Source: DATKYV01 sp035528275
GTDB lineage: Bacteria > Acidobacteriota > Terriglobia > UBA7540
Assembly: GCA_035528275.1 (NCBI GenBank)
Contig: DATKYV010000267.1
Span: 1-9,778, forward strand
Direction of reading: 5' to 3'
Length of the DNA stretch: 9,778 bases
The notes beneath the pieces were generated by a model that searched no databases, was not told the origin of the DNA, and was given only the letters and a program-made list of their open reading frames with translations. The translations under genes were made by a program, and so were the position numbers. Numbering within the stretch: position 1 is the first letter of the stretch; the number at the start of each line of letters is the position of its first letter. Shown piece by piece: positions 1 to 6,871 of the stretch.

Positions 1-1
1 G

Positions 2-442
2 GGCGAAGTGGCGATGGTGAACGGCGCGGTTGTGGTGACGACGAAGGAAGGGCTGCTGCGGGTGGAAGGCAGCGGGCCGGCGGTGGAAGTGGCCAAAGGG
101 AAGACGATTACCGTGCGACCCAAAGCGGCTCGCGCTCCGCAAGGCGCGGGCTCGGGCGCGGCGGGCCTGAGCGGCTCGACCGCGATGCAGGTGGGTGCGA
201 TCGCTACGGGTGCAACATCAACGGTGCTCGGTGCGACGGCGGTCGTTCGAGCCAGCGACGCTCGGGATGCGGCTGCGTCGGCACAGTCCACGGCGGGTTC
301 GGCGGCGACGGCGGCGCAGGACGCAACAGCGGCGGCGGAAACGGCAACCGAAACGTCGAACGCAGTGGGCTGCGCGTTGAACGACTTGCTTCCGGCGAGC
401 ACTAGCCCGTTCACGCCACCTGATGGCTCGTCCTGCATGTAG
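2..442 (+). CDS. FecR-like protein with Ala-rich tail, 3' part only
   Basis: The reading frame is open from base 2, so the gene begins outside the window; 146 residues and a TAG stop are visible. The first 40 or so residues alternate short hydrophobic beta-like stretches with Gly turns and end in a KGKTITV segment, resembling the end of a FecR-type domain. A weakly hydrophobic Gly/Ala/Thr stretch follows (about residues 58-80), then an Ala/Thr-rich low-complexity segment that could form a helix or coiled coil. The end is Pro/Ser-rich (STSPFTPP) with two Cys in the last 30 residues. FecR-domain proteins with such tails are frequent in Acidobacteriota and are thought to be envelope proteins, but the visible part is too short to prove the family. 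It is convergent with the minus-strand block and followed by a strong terminator. That it is a real gene end is fairly sure; the family is tentative. Confidence 0.55.
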   Translation, partial: GEVAMVNGAVVVTTKEGLLRVEGSGPAVEVAKGKTITVRPKAARAPQGAGSGAAGLSGSTAMQVGAIATGATSTVLGATAVVRASDARDAAASAQSTAGSAATAAQDATAAAETATETSNAVGCALNDLLPASTSPFTPPDGSSCM

Positions 443-476
443 TTTGAGGCTGGGACGGCGAATCTGTTTTTGAGGG

Positions 477-511
477 GCGGCGGCCAGTGGAATGCTGGCC
501 GCCGCTTTTTT
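477..511 (+). terminator. Intrinsic terminator of the FecR-like gene
   Basis: An 11-bp perfect stem (GCGGCGGCCAG at 477-487 pairing with 495-505) with a 7-nt loop is followed directly by six T (506-511). It begins 34 nt after the stop at 442. On the other strand no T-run follows the stem, so it should terminate only plus-strand transcription. Confidence 0.93.
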
Positions 512-688
512 CTGACGCCGGCCATGATTGTTCGTAATCGGTCCTCAGTGCGCCGAGGTGTTCCGGGCCGCTGTTTTCCTTCTCCCTTTCAGGGATCTAA
601 CCACAGAGAGAAATCCTTTGGCCGGTTCTATAATTCCGGACGCTATGGTGTGGGTCCGAGGGGTGGCCGAGTGCCGGCGAGAGGAATG

Positions 689-1897
689 TCAATCGCCTCC
701 GGCCTGGGGGCCGAATGCCATGAGGAGAGAGCCGAGGATGGAAACTGCCAGAAGCGTCCCCAGTATCCTGCCCGACGGCTGGCCGGCAACCGCTCCAGCC
801 ACAGACGCGCCGGCAAAGCTTCCCAGGAACTGGAGTGTGTTGTAAGCGCCGAGCGATGTTCCATAGGCGCCTTCCGGCGAGAACTTGCTCACCAGGCTCG
901 GCAGAATGGGTTCCAGGCCCGTAAAACCGACGAAGAAGAAAATCCCCGCAATCAATACGCCCGTCAAGTGGTGCGGATCGAATCCCGCGAGCTCGGGGCG
1001 GAAGAGAAGGCCGGCGCTCAGCAGAAGGCAAAGGAACAGCGCGGCGGCAATCGTTCGGGCCAGGCCACGGTCCGCCAGCCACGACAGAAGGAAGGTCGTA
1101 ATGCCGCTGACCAGAAGCATGGGCAGCAGCAGAACGTAATAGTGGTTCAGCTTCAGGTGGTGTTGACCGGTGACGATCAGCGGGAAGTAGAAGAAGAAAG
1201 ACGACATGAAGAAGTTGATCAGAAACCCGGCCAGCATGAGCGGCGGCAGAGGTTTTCGGGTGAGAACCACGCCGAGCGGTGCGGGTGGGGGATTCTGCGT
1301 TCGAACGGATGGCAGGGTTCGCCTGAGCAGGATCACGGACCCCAGCCCCAGCAAACCCGTCAGCCAGAACAAGGATTCGGTATTGAGCGCTCCAGCCAAA
1401 AAAGGCCCCCCGACGACGCCAACCATAAACGCGGCGCCGATGGGGATACCGAGAGCCGCCATCGCGAAGGAGCGCTTTTCCGCTTCCACGTTGTCGGCCA
1501 CGGTGGCAAAGGCGGTGGAGACGATGGCGCCGCTGCCTTGGATGAGGCGCCCCAGCATCAATTCGTAGATTTGCGCCGGCCGCGGAAACCAGGCGGGAAT
1601 GGCGCAGAGGAACGAGCCCAGCGCAAACACCCCCATGCCGACAACCAGCACGTTCCGCCGCCCGATGCGGTCGGAAAGCCGTCCCAATGGGATTTGCAGG
1701 AGGGCCATCGTCAGCCCGTAGCAGCCGAAGGCCAGGCCGACCAGGAAACGGGAATCGGTGAACTGCAGTCCGTAGAGGGTGAAGACCGGAAGGACCAGAA
1801 AGATGCCGAGCATCCGCAGCCCCACGGTGCTTGCCAGGACAAGGAGGATTTTTCTCTGAGCGGCGCTAAACGGAATCCGCGATGCCTTCTTGGCCAT
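689..1897 (-). CDS. MFS transporter, YajR-like, lacking the YAM domain
   Basis: A 402-residue integral membrane protein of the major facilitator superfamily with about 12 hydrophobic segments. MFS motif A is clear in the loop after TM2 (GRLSDRIGRR, residues 72-81), and a motif-B-like RLIQGSGA follows in the TM4 region. TM1 (RMLGIFLVLPVFTLYG) and the segment near residue 340 (LPSLVSKFSPEGAYGTSLGAY) closely resemble E. coli YajR, a proton-driven drug-efflux-type exporter. YajR is about 450 residues because of a C-terminal cytoplasmic YAM domain; this protein stops after the last TM with a short GPQAGGD tail, so that domain is absent. An in-frame TGA directly precedes the ATG at 1897, which limits the start, although the ribosome site is weak. 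It lies 65 nt after the MetE-like gene on the same strand and may be co-transcribed. The substrate cannot be told. Confidence 0.88.
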   Translation of the reverse strand: MAKKASRIPFSAAQRKILLVLASTVGLRMLGIFLVLPVFTLYGLQFTDSRFLVGLAFGCYGLTMALLQIPLGRLSDRIGRRNVLVVGMGVFALGSFLCAIPAWFPRPAQIYELMLGRLIQGSGAIVSTAFATVADNVEAEKRSFAMAALGIPIGAAFMVGVVGGPFLAGALNTESLFWLTGLLGLGSVILLRRTLPSVRTQNPPPAPLGVVLTRKPLPPLMLAGFLINFFMSSFFFYFPLIVTGQHHLKLNHYYVLLLPMLLVSGITTFLLSWLADRGLARTIAAALFLCLLLSAGLLFRPELAGFDPHHLTGVLIAGIFFFVGFTGLEPILPSLVSKFSPEGAYGTSLGAYNTLQFLGSFAGASVAGAVAGQPSGRILGTLLAVSILGSLLMAFGPQAGGD

Positions 1898-1962
1898 TCA
1901 ATGATCGTCCGGATGAGAGGCGACAACTGTGGAGCCGACCGGCCTCACGCTGAAACAATGGG

Positions 1963-2955
1963 CTAATCCCGGAGCGCTTTGGCCGCCTCGACCAGGGTTT
2001 GCATCTTGGCGATGGCCTCGTCCACGCTGCGAGTCTTCAGGCCGCAATCCGGGTCGACCCAGATAATTTCTTTGGGCAGAACCTCCAGGCCCTGCCGGAG
2101 CCGCCCTTCGACGACGGATTTTCCTTCAACAACGTGCGAGTGGACGTCGACCACTCCGAAGCTGATGTCTTTGGTGAAACGATTTTTCTTGAAAAGCTCC
2201 AGCATGTAGAGGCCGCTGTTCGACATTTCCAGGTCGAAGTTGTCCACGGGAATATCCAGCATTCCCGGATAGATGTATTCAAACGCGCCGTAACAGATGT
2301 GAGTGATGAAATAGGCGGAGAGGCCGTCCGTCACCGCGTGCATGGCCTCGATGGCGAAGGCGAGTTCCTCCGGACGGACCGAAGTCGCCGGCTCATCGAT
2401 CTGGATGATCTTCGCTCCCGCTTGAATCAGCGCCTCGACTTCTTTGCGGATTTCCTTTGCGAGGGCCAGGCACGTTTCCCTCCGTCCGGGATAGTGCTCG
2501 TTGAAGGACCAGTCCATCACCGTGTAAGGCCCGGTGAGCATTCCCTTCACCGGCTTCGAGGTCAGGCTCTGGGCGTATCTCCACCATTCGACGGTGATAG
2601 GTGCCTCCCAGCGGACCTCCCCGGTCACGATGGGTTTGTGGTAGTAGCGGTTTCCGTAGGAGCGGACCAATCCGCCAATCTCGAAGCCTCGCAGGTGTTC
2701 GGCGAAATACGCCACCATATCGCCGCGATACATCTCCCCGTCCACCAGAACGTCGACGCCCAACTCTTCCTGCTTTCGAATCCAAAATTCCGTCGCCTGG
2801 CGAGCCTTCTCTTGAAGCTCCTCTTCAGTGATCTTCTTCTTGGCGAAGTCCGAGCGGGCCTTCATCAGGTAATCGGGCTTGGGAAAGCTTCCCACCGAGG
2901 TGGTGGGGAACAGCGGCAAATCGATCCCCAACTGGCGGAGTTTCTCGCGGCTCAT
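1963..2955 (-). CDS. metE: MetE-type methionine synthase, catalytic (C-terminal) domain protein
   Basis: A 330-residue stand-alone version of the catalytic barrel of cobalamin-independent methionine synthase, which transfers a methyl group to homocysteine. The whole length aligns by eye with the C-terminal half of E. coli MetE: PTTSVGSFPKP (residues 18-27), DGEMYRGDMVAYF (72-84), PITVEWWRYAQSLT (119-132), PVKGMLTGPYT (135-145), IIQIDEPA (183-190) and DPDCGLKTR (301-309). All zinc ligands are present (H219 and C221 in THICYG, E243, C304), as is the catalytic His (H272 in DVHSH). The start at 2955 is chosen because it overlaps the upstream stop as ATGA and has AGGGAG 6 nt before it; a longer frame to 3045 is open but lies inside the upstream gene. 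It lacks the N-terminal barrel of full-length MetE (about 750-780 residues), but that half is encoded by the preceding gene. The methyl donor (methyl-folate or a methyl-corrinoid protein) cannot be read from sequence. Confidence 0.93.
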   Translation of the reverse strand: MSREKLRQLGIDLPLFPTTSVGSFPKPDYLMKARSDFAKKKITEEELQEKARQATEFWIRKQEELGVDVLVDGEMYRGDMVAYFAEHLRGFEIGGLVRSYGNRYYHKPIVTGEVRWEAPITVEWWRYAQSLTSKPVKGMLTGPYTVMDWSFNEHYPGRRETCLALAKEIRKEVEALIQAGAKIIQIDEPATSVRPEELAFAIEAMHAVTDGLSAYFITHICYGAFEYIYPGMLDIPVDNFDLEMSNSGLYMLELFKKNRFTKDISFGVVDVHSHVVEGKSVVEGRLRQGLEVLPKEIIWVDPDCGLKTRSVDEAIAKMQTLVEAAKALRD

Positions 2956-3941
2956 GCTCGGCTCCCTAGGAATGTTTTCCTGATCGTGGCCAGGTGTTTC
3001 AGCTTCAAGAGGGCGCGGTCCCGCGGCAGATACTCGAGTCCGCACGAAGGATTCAAGTAGACGCGGCCGGAGCCCAGGCTCGAGGCCATGCGTTCGAGCT
3101 GGCGACTGACGGAGGCGGGATCCTCCAAGCGGGTATTGCGCCCGTCCACCATCCCCAGGGCCAGCGTTTTTGACGCGCCGCCCGCCGCGATGATTTCGAC
3201 CAGGCCGGGGCTGTACGTGAAATCGAGATTCAGGATGTCCACGGGCAGGGTCTGCAACCGGTCGTAGAGAGGCGCCGGGTCTCCAAAGTAGAGGGCGAGC
3301 GCGAGTTGCGCAGCTCCCTTGCGCGCCGCGAGGGAGGCGAGCCCTTTCTCGACATGGCGAAAATCCGCCGTGTTCTTGAGCAGGGCGGGTTCATCCACCT
3401 GAATAAGCGTTGCGCCGGCGGCGGCCAGCGCCGCAACTTCCTCGCCCAGTGCCGCGGTATATCCTTCCAGCGCCTTTTCGAAACCTCCCGTTTTCCCTTC
3501 ACCTTCGATGGAGAGCCGGGCCAACGTATAGGGTCCGGTGAGGACCGGCTTCACGGGCCGCGCGGATTTCCCTTTGGCGAATAGGAATTCCTCGACGATG
3601 AGCGGCTTGGTGCGCTTGATATCCGACTCGATCACCGGCTGCCGGAAATAGAAATTTGTGTCAAAGAACCTCAGCAGCCCGTTGATTCGGATTCCCTGGA
3701 GCTTCCCCGCAAGGTGCGAGACGGGGTCGTACCATCGAATCTGCCCGTCGGTGACCACGTCCAGGCCCGCCTCCGCCTGTTCGGAGAGGGCAAGCTCCGT
3801 CATCCGGTCTTCCGCGGCGTGCAGGTCGGAGTCGGTCTTTTCACCTTTTTCCCAAGCGGCGATGGTCCGCCGCAGCGACTGGAACTCAGCGCTCTCTCCG
3901 ATGCGCGGGTAACTGCTGTGACTTGCCAATAGCAATTCCAT
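2952..3941 (-). CDS. MetE N-terminal-domain-like protein, zinc site lost
   Basis: A 329-residue MetE-family barrel. General family motifs are present: SSYPRIGES (9-17), KPVLTGPYTL (131-140) and LIQVDEPAL (179-187). The discriminating motifs match the N-terminal, non-catalytic half of full-length MetE: RWYDPV (69-74, like AWYDHV in E. coli), LYFGD (217-221, like TYFEG) and GMVDGRN (263-269, like GLINGRN). Zinc-ligand positions of the catalytic half are replaced: His by A216, Cys by Y218, Glu by D240, and the catalytic His by R268; only C300 remains. It is therefore unlikely to methylate homocysteine alone, and probably partners the downstream catalytic protein, perhaps helping bind methyl-tetrahydrofolate as the N-terminal domain does in full-length MetE. 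It ends in an ATGA overlap with that gene and starts 72 nt after mqnD. Adjacent split MetE-like genes are known in archaea. Confidence 0.87.
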   Translation of the reverse strand: MELLLASHSSYPRIGESAEFQSLRRTIAAWEKGEKTDSDLHAAEDRMTELALSEQAEAGLDVVTDGQIRWYDPVSHLAGKLQGIRINGLLRFFDTNFYFRQPVIESDIKRTKPLIVEEFLFAKGKSARPVKPVLTGPYTLARLSIEGEGKTGGFEKALEGYTAALGEEVAALAAAGATLIQVDEPALLKNTADFRHVEKGLASLAARKGAAQLALALYFGDPAPLYDRLQTLPVDILNLDFTYSPGLVEIIAAGGASKTLALGMVDGRNTRLEDPASVSRQLERMASSLGSGRVYLNPSCGLEYLPRDRALLKLKHLATIRKTFLGSRA

Positions 3942-4013
3942 AATCGATTCCGGAGTTCGGCGTAAATTCGGGCGTCCCGGAGAGGTGTTCCACTCGGGTT
4001 TCTCGCAGGCGCC

Positions 4014-4889
4014 CTACTCGACGAACTCAACTTTCACTTGTTTGGAGAGCACACCCTGTTCAAATCCGCGGTCGAGCAGCGTCTGAACGGCCCGCCGGCC
4101 GCGCTCGCCGTAATCCAGCGTCCAATCGTTCACGTACAGAGACACAAACCGGTCCGCGGTAGAGGGGTCGAGTCCCCGCGCGAACTGGGTGGCGTATTCC
4201 AGCGCCTCTTCGCGGTGGTCGAGGCCATACCGGATGCTCTCGCTCAGCACCTTCGCCGTCTGCTGGATAATCCGCCGGTCGAGGGTACGCCGGATGCCGT
4301 TGCCGCCCAGGGGCAACGGGAGTTGGGTTTCCCGGTTCCACCACTCGCCCAGGTCTACGACTTTGTTGACACCCTCGCGGGCGTAGGTGAGCTGGCCTTC
4401 GTGGATCAAAACGCCGGCGTCCACGTCTCCGCTCGCTACGCGTCCCAGGATTCGATCGAAAGACATGAAGACCGGCTCAAAATCCGGTTCGTAGAGCCTC
4501 ATCGCCAGGTATGCCGTCGTCATCTTGCCCGGAACGGCAATTCGTTTTCCCTTGAGACTTTGGGCGTTCAACGGCCCGCGGGCGACAACCAGGGGTCCGT
4601 AACCGTCGCCGAAGCTGCCCCCGCTGGGCAACAGCATATATCGGTCGGCCAGGTAGGCGTAAGCATGGAAGGAGATTGCCGTGACGTCGTAAACGCCTTC
4701 CAGGGCCTTCTGGTTCAAGCTTTCAATGTCCTCCAGCGTGTGGGAGAAGCGGAGGTTTCCGGTCTTGATCTTCTTCGTCGCCAGGGCGTAGAACATGAAA
4801 GCGTCATCCGAGTCCGGACTGTGGGCCAGGCTGAGCTTGACGCTCCGCGCCTGCGCACTGTTGGTTTTCGAGATCTGGGATGATTGCAT
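4014..4889 (-). CDS. mqnD: MqnD-type 1,4-dihydroxy-6-naphthoate synthase (futalosine menaquinone pathway)
   Basis: A 291-residue protein with the periplasmic-binding-protein-like fold of the MqnA/MqnD family. MqnD converts cyclic dehypoxanthinyl futalosine to 1,4-dihydroxy-6-naphthoate in the cytoplasm. Recognisable blocks are SPDSDDAFMFYAL (24-36; classical MqnD has SPCPNDTF), LEDIESLNQKALEG (52-65), SGGSFGDGYGPLVV (89-102), IAVPGKMTTAYL (117-128), FDRIL (144-148), LIHEGQLTY (161-169, with the conserved His at 163) and VVDLGEWW (177-184). The order and length fit MqnD rather than the chorismate dehydratase MqnA. The N-terminus carries about 17 extra residues before the fold begins. GAGGG sits 3 nt before the ATG at 4889, a tight spacing. 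It is probably the first gene of a transcription unit with the two MetE-like genes. No other mqn gene is in the window. The variant SPDSDD motif leaves a small chance of a divergent paralogue. Confidence 0.85.
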   Translation of the reverse strand: MQSSQISKTNSAQARSVKLSLAHSPDSDDAFMFYALATKKIKTGNLRFSHTLEDIESLNQKALEGVYDVTAISFHAYAYLADRYMLLPSGGSFGDGYGPLVVARGPLNAQSLKGKRIAVPGKMTTAYLAMRLYEPDFEPVFMSFDRILGRVASGDVDAGVLIHEGQLTYAREGVNKVVDLGEWWNRETQLPLPLGGNGIRRTLDRRIIQQTAKVLSESIRYGLDHREEALEYATQFARGLDPSTADRFVSLYVNDWTLDYGERGRRAVQTLLDRGFEQGVLSKQVKVEFVE

Positions 4890-4927
4890 GAACCCTCAGT
4901 CCACTTTTCCCGCGTTCGCCGAAACAA

Positions 4928-4933
4928 AGTATA
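4928..4933 (-). promoter_or_regulatory. Candidate -10 box for the mqnD transcription unit
   Basis: Read on the minus strand this is TATACT, one mismatch from TATAAT, in the only AT-rich patch of the intergenic region and about 40 nt before the mqnD ATG. No good -35 hexamer lies 16-18 nt upstream, so the call is weak. The same hexamer precedes the HEAT-repeat gene. Confidence 0.3.
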
Positions 4934-4997
4934 CTAACACAGCTCTCCAACGCCCTCAATCTGGCTGCACGCCGGGTGGTGGGCCAGTTTGGCTTTT

Positions 4998-5067
4998 TGT
5001 AGCGGCGGTCTCTGACCGCCGAATCTTGGTTCTCAAGGACTTCCGGCGCTCAGAGAGCGCCGCTACA
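4998..5067. repeat. BIME-like pair of inverted REP-type hairpins
   Basis: The left unit is TGTAG followed by CGGCGGTC-TCT-GACCGCCG (hairpin 5003-5021, 8-bp perfect stem, 3-nt loop). The right unit is its inverted counterpart, CGGCGCTC-AGA-GAGCGCCG (hairpin 5044-5062), followed by CTACA. The 24-nt units agree at 22 positions; the two differences lie opposite each other in the stem (G-C against C-G), so pairing is kept. A GTAG head next to a hairpin, in two inverted copies, is the known architecture of REP sequences and BIMEs mobilised by RAYT transposases; no such transposase is in the window. The element lies between the stop of the HEAT-repeat gene (5142) and the start of mqnD (4889). No T-run follows either hairpin, so it is not a standard intrinsic terminator. 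Confidence 0.8.
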
Positions 5068-5141
5068 GCAATTTGACCCACTACCGCACGCCGTGCTTCG
5101 GGGTATCCCATGCTGAAATGGATTTGTCGGGGGGAGGATTC

Positions 5142-6494
5142 CTACTCTTTCCCCGTCGGCTTGGCGGCAGACGATGCGGCGGCAATGCGCACGCGGACGG
5201 CGCGCAGCGCCCGCAGCGCCTCTCGGGCGACGTCGCCGTCCGGGTCGTGCGACAGTCGCTCCAGATGGTCGACGCTAGTTCCGTCGCCGGTGAACATCAG
5301 CACCGTACAGAGCCGCCGCCGGACGTCGGAATCCTGGCTGTTCATATAGGAATAGAGGCGGGGCAAAAACTCCTGGTTCTTGGACAACTCCACGAGGTAG
5401 GACTGAGCATAGTTACCGCGGCGGCTCGAGCTGAGTTCGCCGATCAGTGTGTTGAGGAAATCGTCCCGGCCCAGCGCCGTGACGGCGAACTGCATGGCGA
5501 GTCTTGCGTCAGCGTTCCGCTCGGCTTGCACAGCTCTCTCCAGTTCCGCCAGCGCTTTCTTGTCTCCGGCGCGAGCCATTCCCTCCGCCGCCGAAGTCCG
5601 GATTTCCTCGTCCGCGTTCCACAGCGCCCTGGTGAAGAACGGCACGGAGAGCGGATCTCCAAGGTAGGCGAGCCCTTCCATAGCCTTTTGGCGAGTCCGC
5701 TTGTCGGCACTGTTTTCAAACATCGACTGCAGTCTGGGGAGGGCCTCGGTGGTTTTCAAGATGCCGACGGTTACGGCCGCCTCCTGTTTGATCTCCTCAT
5801 CCGGCGAGTCCAACAAGTTAACCAGTTGAGGGCCGGCGCTCGGGTCTTTGATTTTGGCGAGGGCGTTGAGCGCCACCAGCACCAGGCTCTTGTCGGAAGA
5901 GTGGCAGGCCTTTACCAGATCGGGAACCGCGGTCTTGGCGACCAGGATTCCCAGGCTGTCAGCCGCTTCGCGCGAGGCCTCAATAAAATGATAGTCATTC
6001 AGCGCCGCAACCAGCGCGGAGACTACATCGGGCTCCACGCGAACGCCGGGATCGATCCGGATATTTTCCTCCACGAATCGGCCCTTGGCCGAACGCCACG
6101 CCCTCTTCCAAAACCCGGCGAATCCCACATCAGGACCCTGGCCGGTGTAGTAACCCTCGAGCCCTTTGATGGCCAATACTCGAACATCCGGGTCCATGTC
6201 GCGCGTGGCAGTGATCAACCCACCCAGTGAATCCCGGACGCGGAGTGTGGAAAGCGCGATGACGGCCTCGCGGCGGACTTTGGTGCTGGGATCGCTTACC
6301 GCGGTTGTCAAGGCCGGGATCGCCGCGGGATCCCCGCTCTTGCCCAATTCTTTCGCTGCCTTGGCCCGGCGGCCCTCATCGGGACTCTGCAGGTCGGCGG
6401 CCCAGGAACCGGAATCCTGGGCGAACAAGCCGGCCGCACCCATTGTGGCCATTGCCGCCAGAAGGCAGAAGGGAAGCATCCGGGCGAGTTTCAT
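5142..6494 (-). CDS. Exported HEAT-repeat protein
   Basis: A 450-residue protein. Residues 1-24 form a signal peptide: KLAR, a hydrophobic core and a likely cleavage at LFA-QD. The mature part is about ten HEAT-like helical pairs of roughly 31 residues with the recurring pattern D-x-x-V-R-x-x-A-x-x-x-L and Asp/Pro-containing turns, for example DPSTKVRREAVIALSTL, SPDEEIKQEAAVTVGIL and DSDVRRRLCTVLM. A break of about 40 residues with aromatic and basic residues (GFAGFWKRAWRSAKGRF) separates the third and fourth repeats. HEAT repeats make extended superhelices that bind proteins; no catalytic motif is visible. The ATG at 6494 is chosen because the signal peptide starts there; a frame extension to a TTG at 6530 would put 12 polar residues in front of it. 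An AGAGG lies about 10 nt upstream. The gene seems to have its own promoter. Its partner is unknown. Confidence 0.88.
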   Translation of the reverse strand: MKLARMLPFCLLAAMATMGAAGLFAQDSGSWAADLQSPDEGRRAKAAKELGKSGDPAAIPALTTAVSDPSTKVRREAVIALSTLRVRDSLGGLITATRDMDPDVRVLAIKGLEGYYTGQGPDVGFAGFWKRAWRSAKGRFVEENIRIDPGVRVEPDVVSALVAALNDYHFIEASREAADSLGILVAKTAVPDLVKACHSSDKSLVLVALNALAKIKDPSAGPQLVNLLDSPDEEIKQEAAVTVGILKTTEALPRLQSMFENSADKRTRQKAMEGLAYLGDPLSVPFFTRALWNADEEIRTSAAEGMARAGDKKALAELERAVQAERNADARLAMQFAVTALGRDDFLNTLIGELSSSRRGNYAQSYLVELSKNQEFLPRLYSYMNSQDSDVRRRLCTVLMFTGDGTSVDHLERLSHDPDGDVAREALRALRAVRVRIAAASSAAKPTGKE

Positions 6495-6871
6495 GGTGTC
6501 TTTACCTCTCGTTGTGGGCCATCGACCCAAACTATGTACCGATGGGGGCCGCGCTTTTCAATTTGCTCCACGCCACGCGCGATTCTGGCCTCTCCGCTTG
6601 TCGTCCGACCGAAGGGAGAATGAAGGGTTAGTATAGTACAGCCCGTGCGTCGCCGGGTCGCCTGATTCCCATAATTTGACTTGCAGCAAGACCGTCTCGG
6701 CATCCGCCTTCCGACGGTCGGAGAAGGTTCGAACGCGTCGATACGTTTCAGGCCCCGGTTTCAGGAATGCTTGGAGCCCTGGCGAGCGGTCAGGCGGGAT
6801 GGGCGGATGCCCAATAATATCTTGAGAGAGGTTTCCTGGGCGCGCGATCCGTCGGGAGAAGCGCCGCCCTC
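6495..6871. other. Intergenic region between the HEAT-repeat and zinc-ribbon genes
   Basis: No gene is supported in these 377 bases; the short frames here have no ribosome site or recognisable protein features. The region holds the leader and candidate promoter of the HEAT-repeat gene (about 6495-6640) and the 3' flank of the zinc-ribbon gene. Only minor structure is visible: a direct repeat of GTTTCAGG (6745-6752 and 6758-6765) and a 5-bp hairpin TGGGC-GGAT-GCCCA near 6803-6816. No T-tailed terminator for the zinc-ribbon gene was found. Confidence 0.6.
6630..6635 (-). promoter_or_regulatory. Candidate -10 box for the HEAT-repeat gene
   Basis: Minus-strand TATACT, identical to the candidate -10 of mqnD, placed so that transcription would begin near 6623 and give a leader of about 130 nt. 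No convincing -35 is present. Confidence 0.25.

Noticed and set aside
629..677. TATAAT at 629-634 followed by GGTGGCCGAGTG, which resembles the D-arm of a Leu/Ser tRNA
   Set aside because: No acceptor, anticodon or T-arm can be folded around it, there is no -35 box at proper spacing, and it runs into the 3' end of the MFS gene.
470..1966. A 498-codon plus-strand open frame opposite the MFS gene
   Set aside because: Its translation is Arg/Gln/Gly-rich and lacks family features, while the opposite strand encodes a clear 12-TM transporter. Long antisense frames are common in GC-rich genes.
1999..3060. A 353-codon plus-strand frame opposite the MetE catalytic gene
   Set aside because: The minus strand carries full MetE motifs and zinc ligands; the plus frame is a shadow.
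3942..4013. A riboswitch (SAM or cobalamin) in the gap before the MetE-like pair
   Set aside because: The 72-nt gap holds only a small CGGG-ACG-CCCG hairpin and none of the conserved cores of those riboswitches; it is too short for a cobalamin riboswitch.
4038..4883. A 281-codon plus-strand frame opposite mqnD
   Set aside because: It mirrors mqnD exactly and has no recognisable protein features.
4998..5067. The paired hairpins as a bidirectional intrinsic terminator
   Set aside because: Neither hairpin is followed by a T-run in the direction of transcription; the GTAG heads and inverted pairing fit REP elements better. An effect on the transcript is still possible.
5073..6230. A 385-codon plus-strand frame opposite the HEAT-repeat gene
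   Set aside because: It is a shadow of the repeat protein and its start falls inside the non-coding gap beside the REP-like pair.
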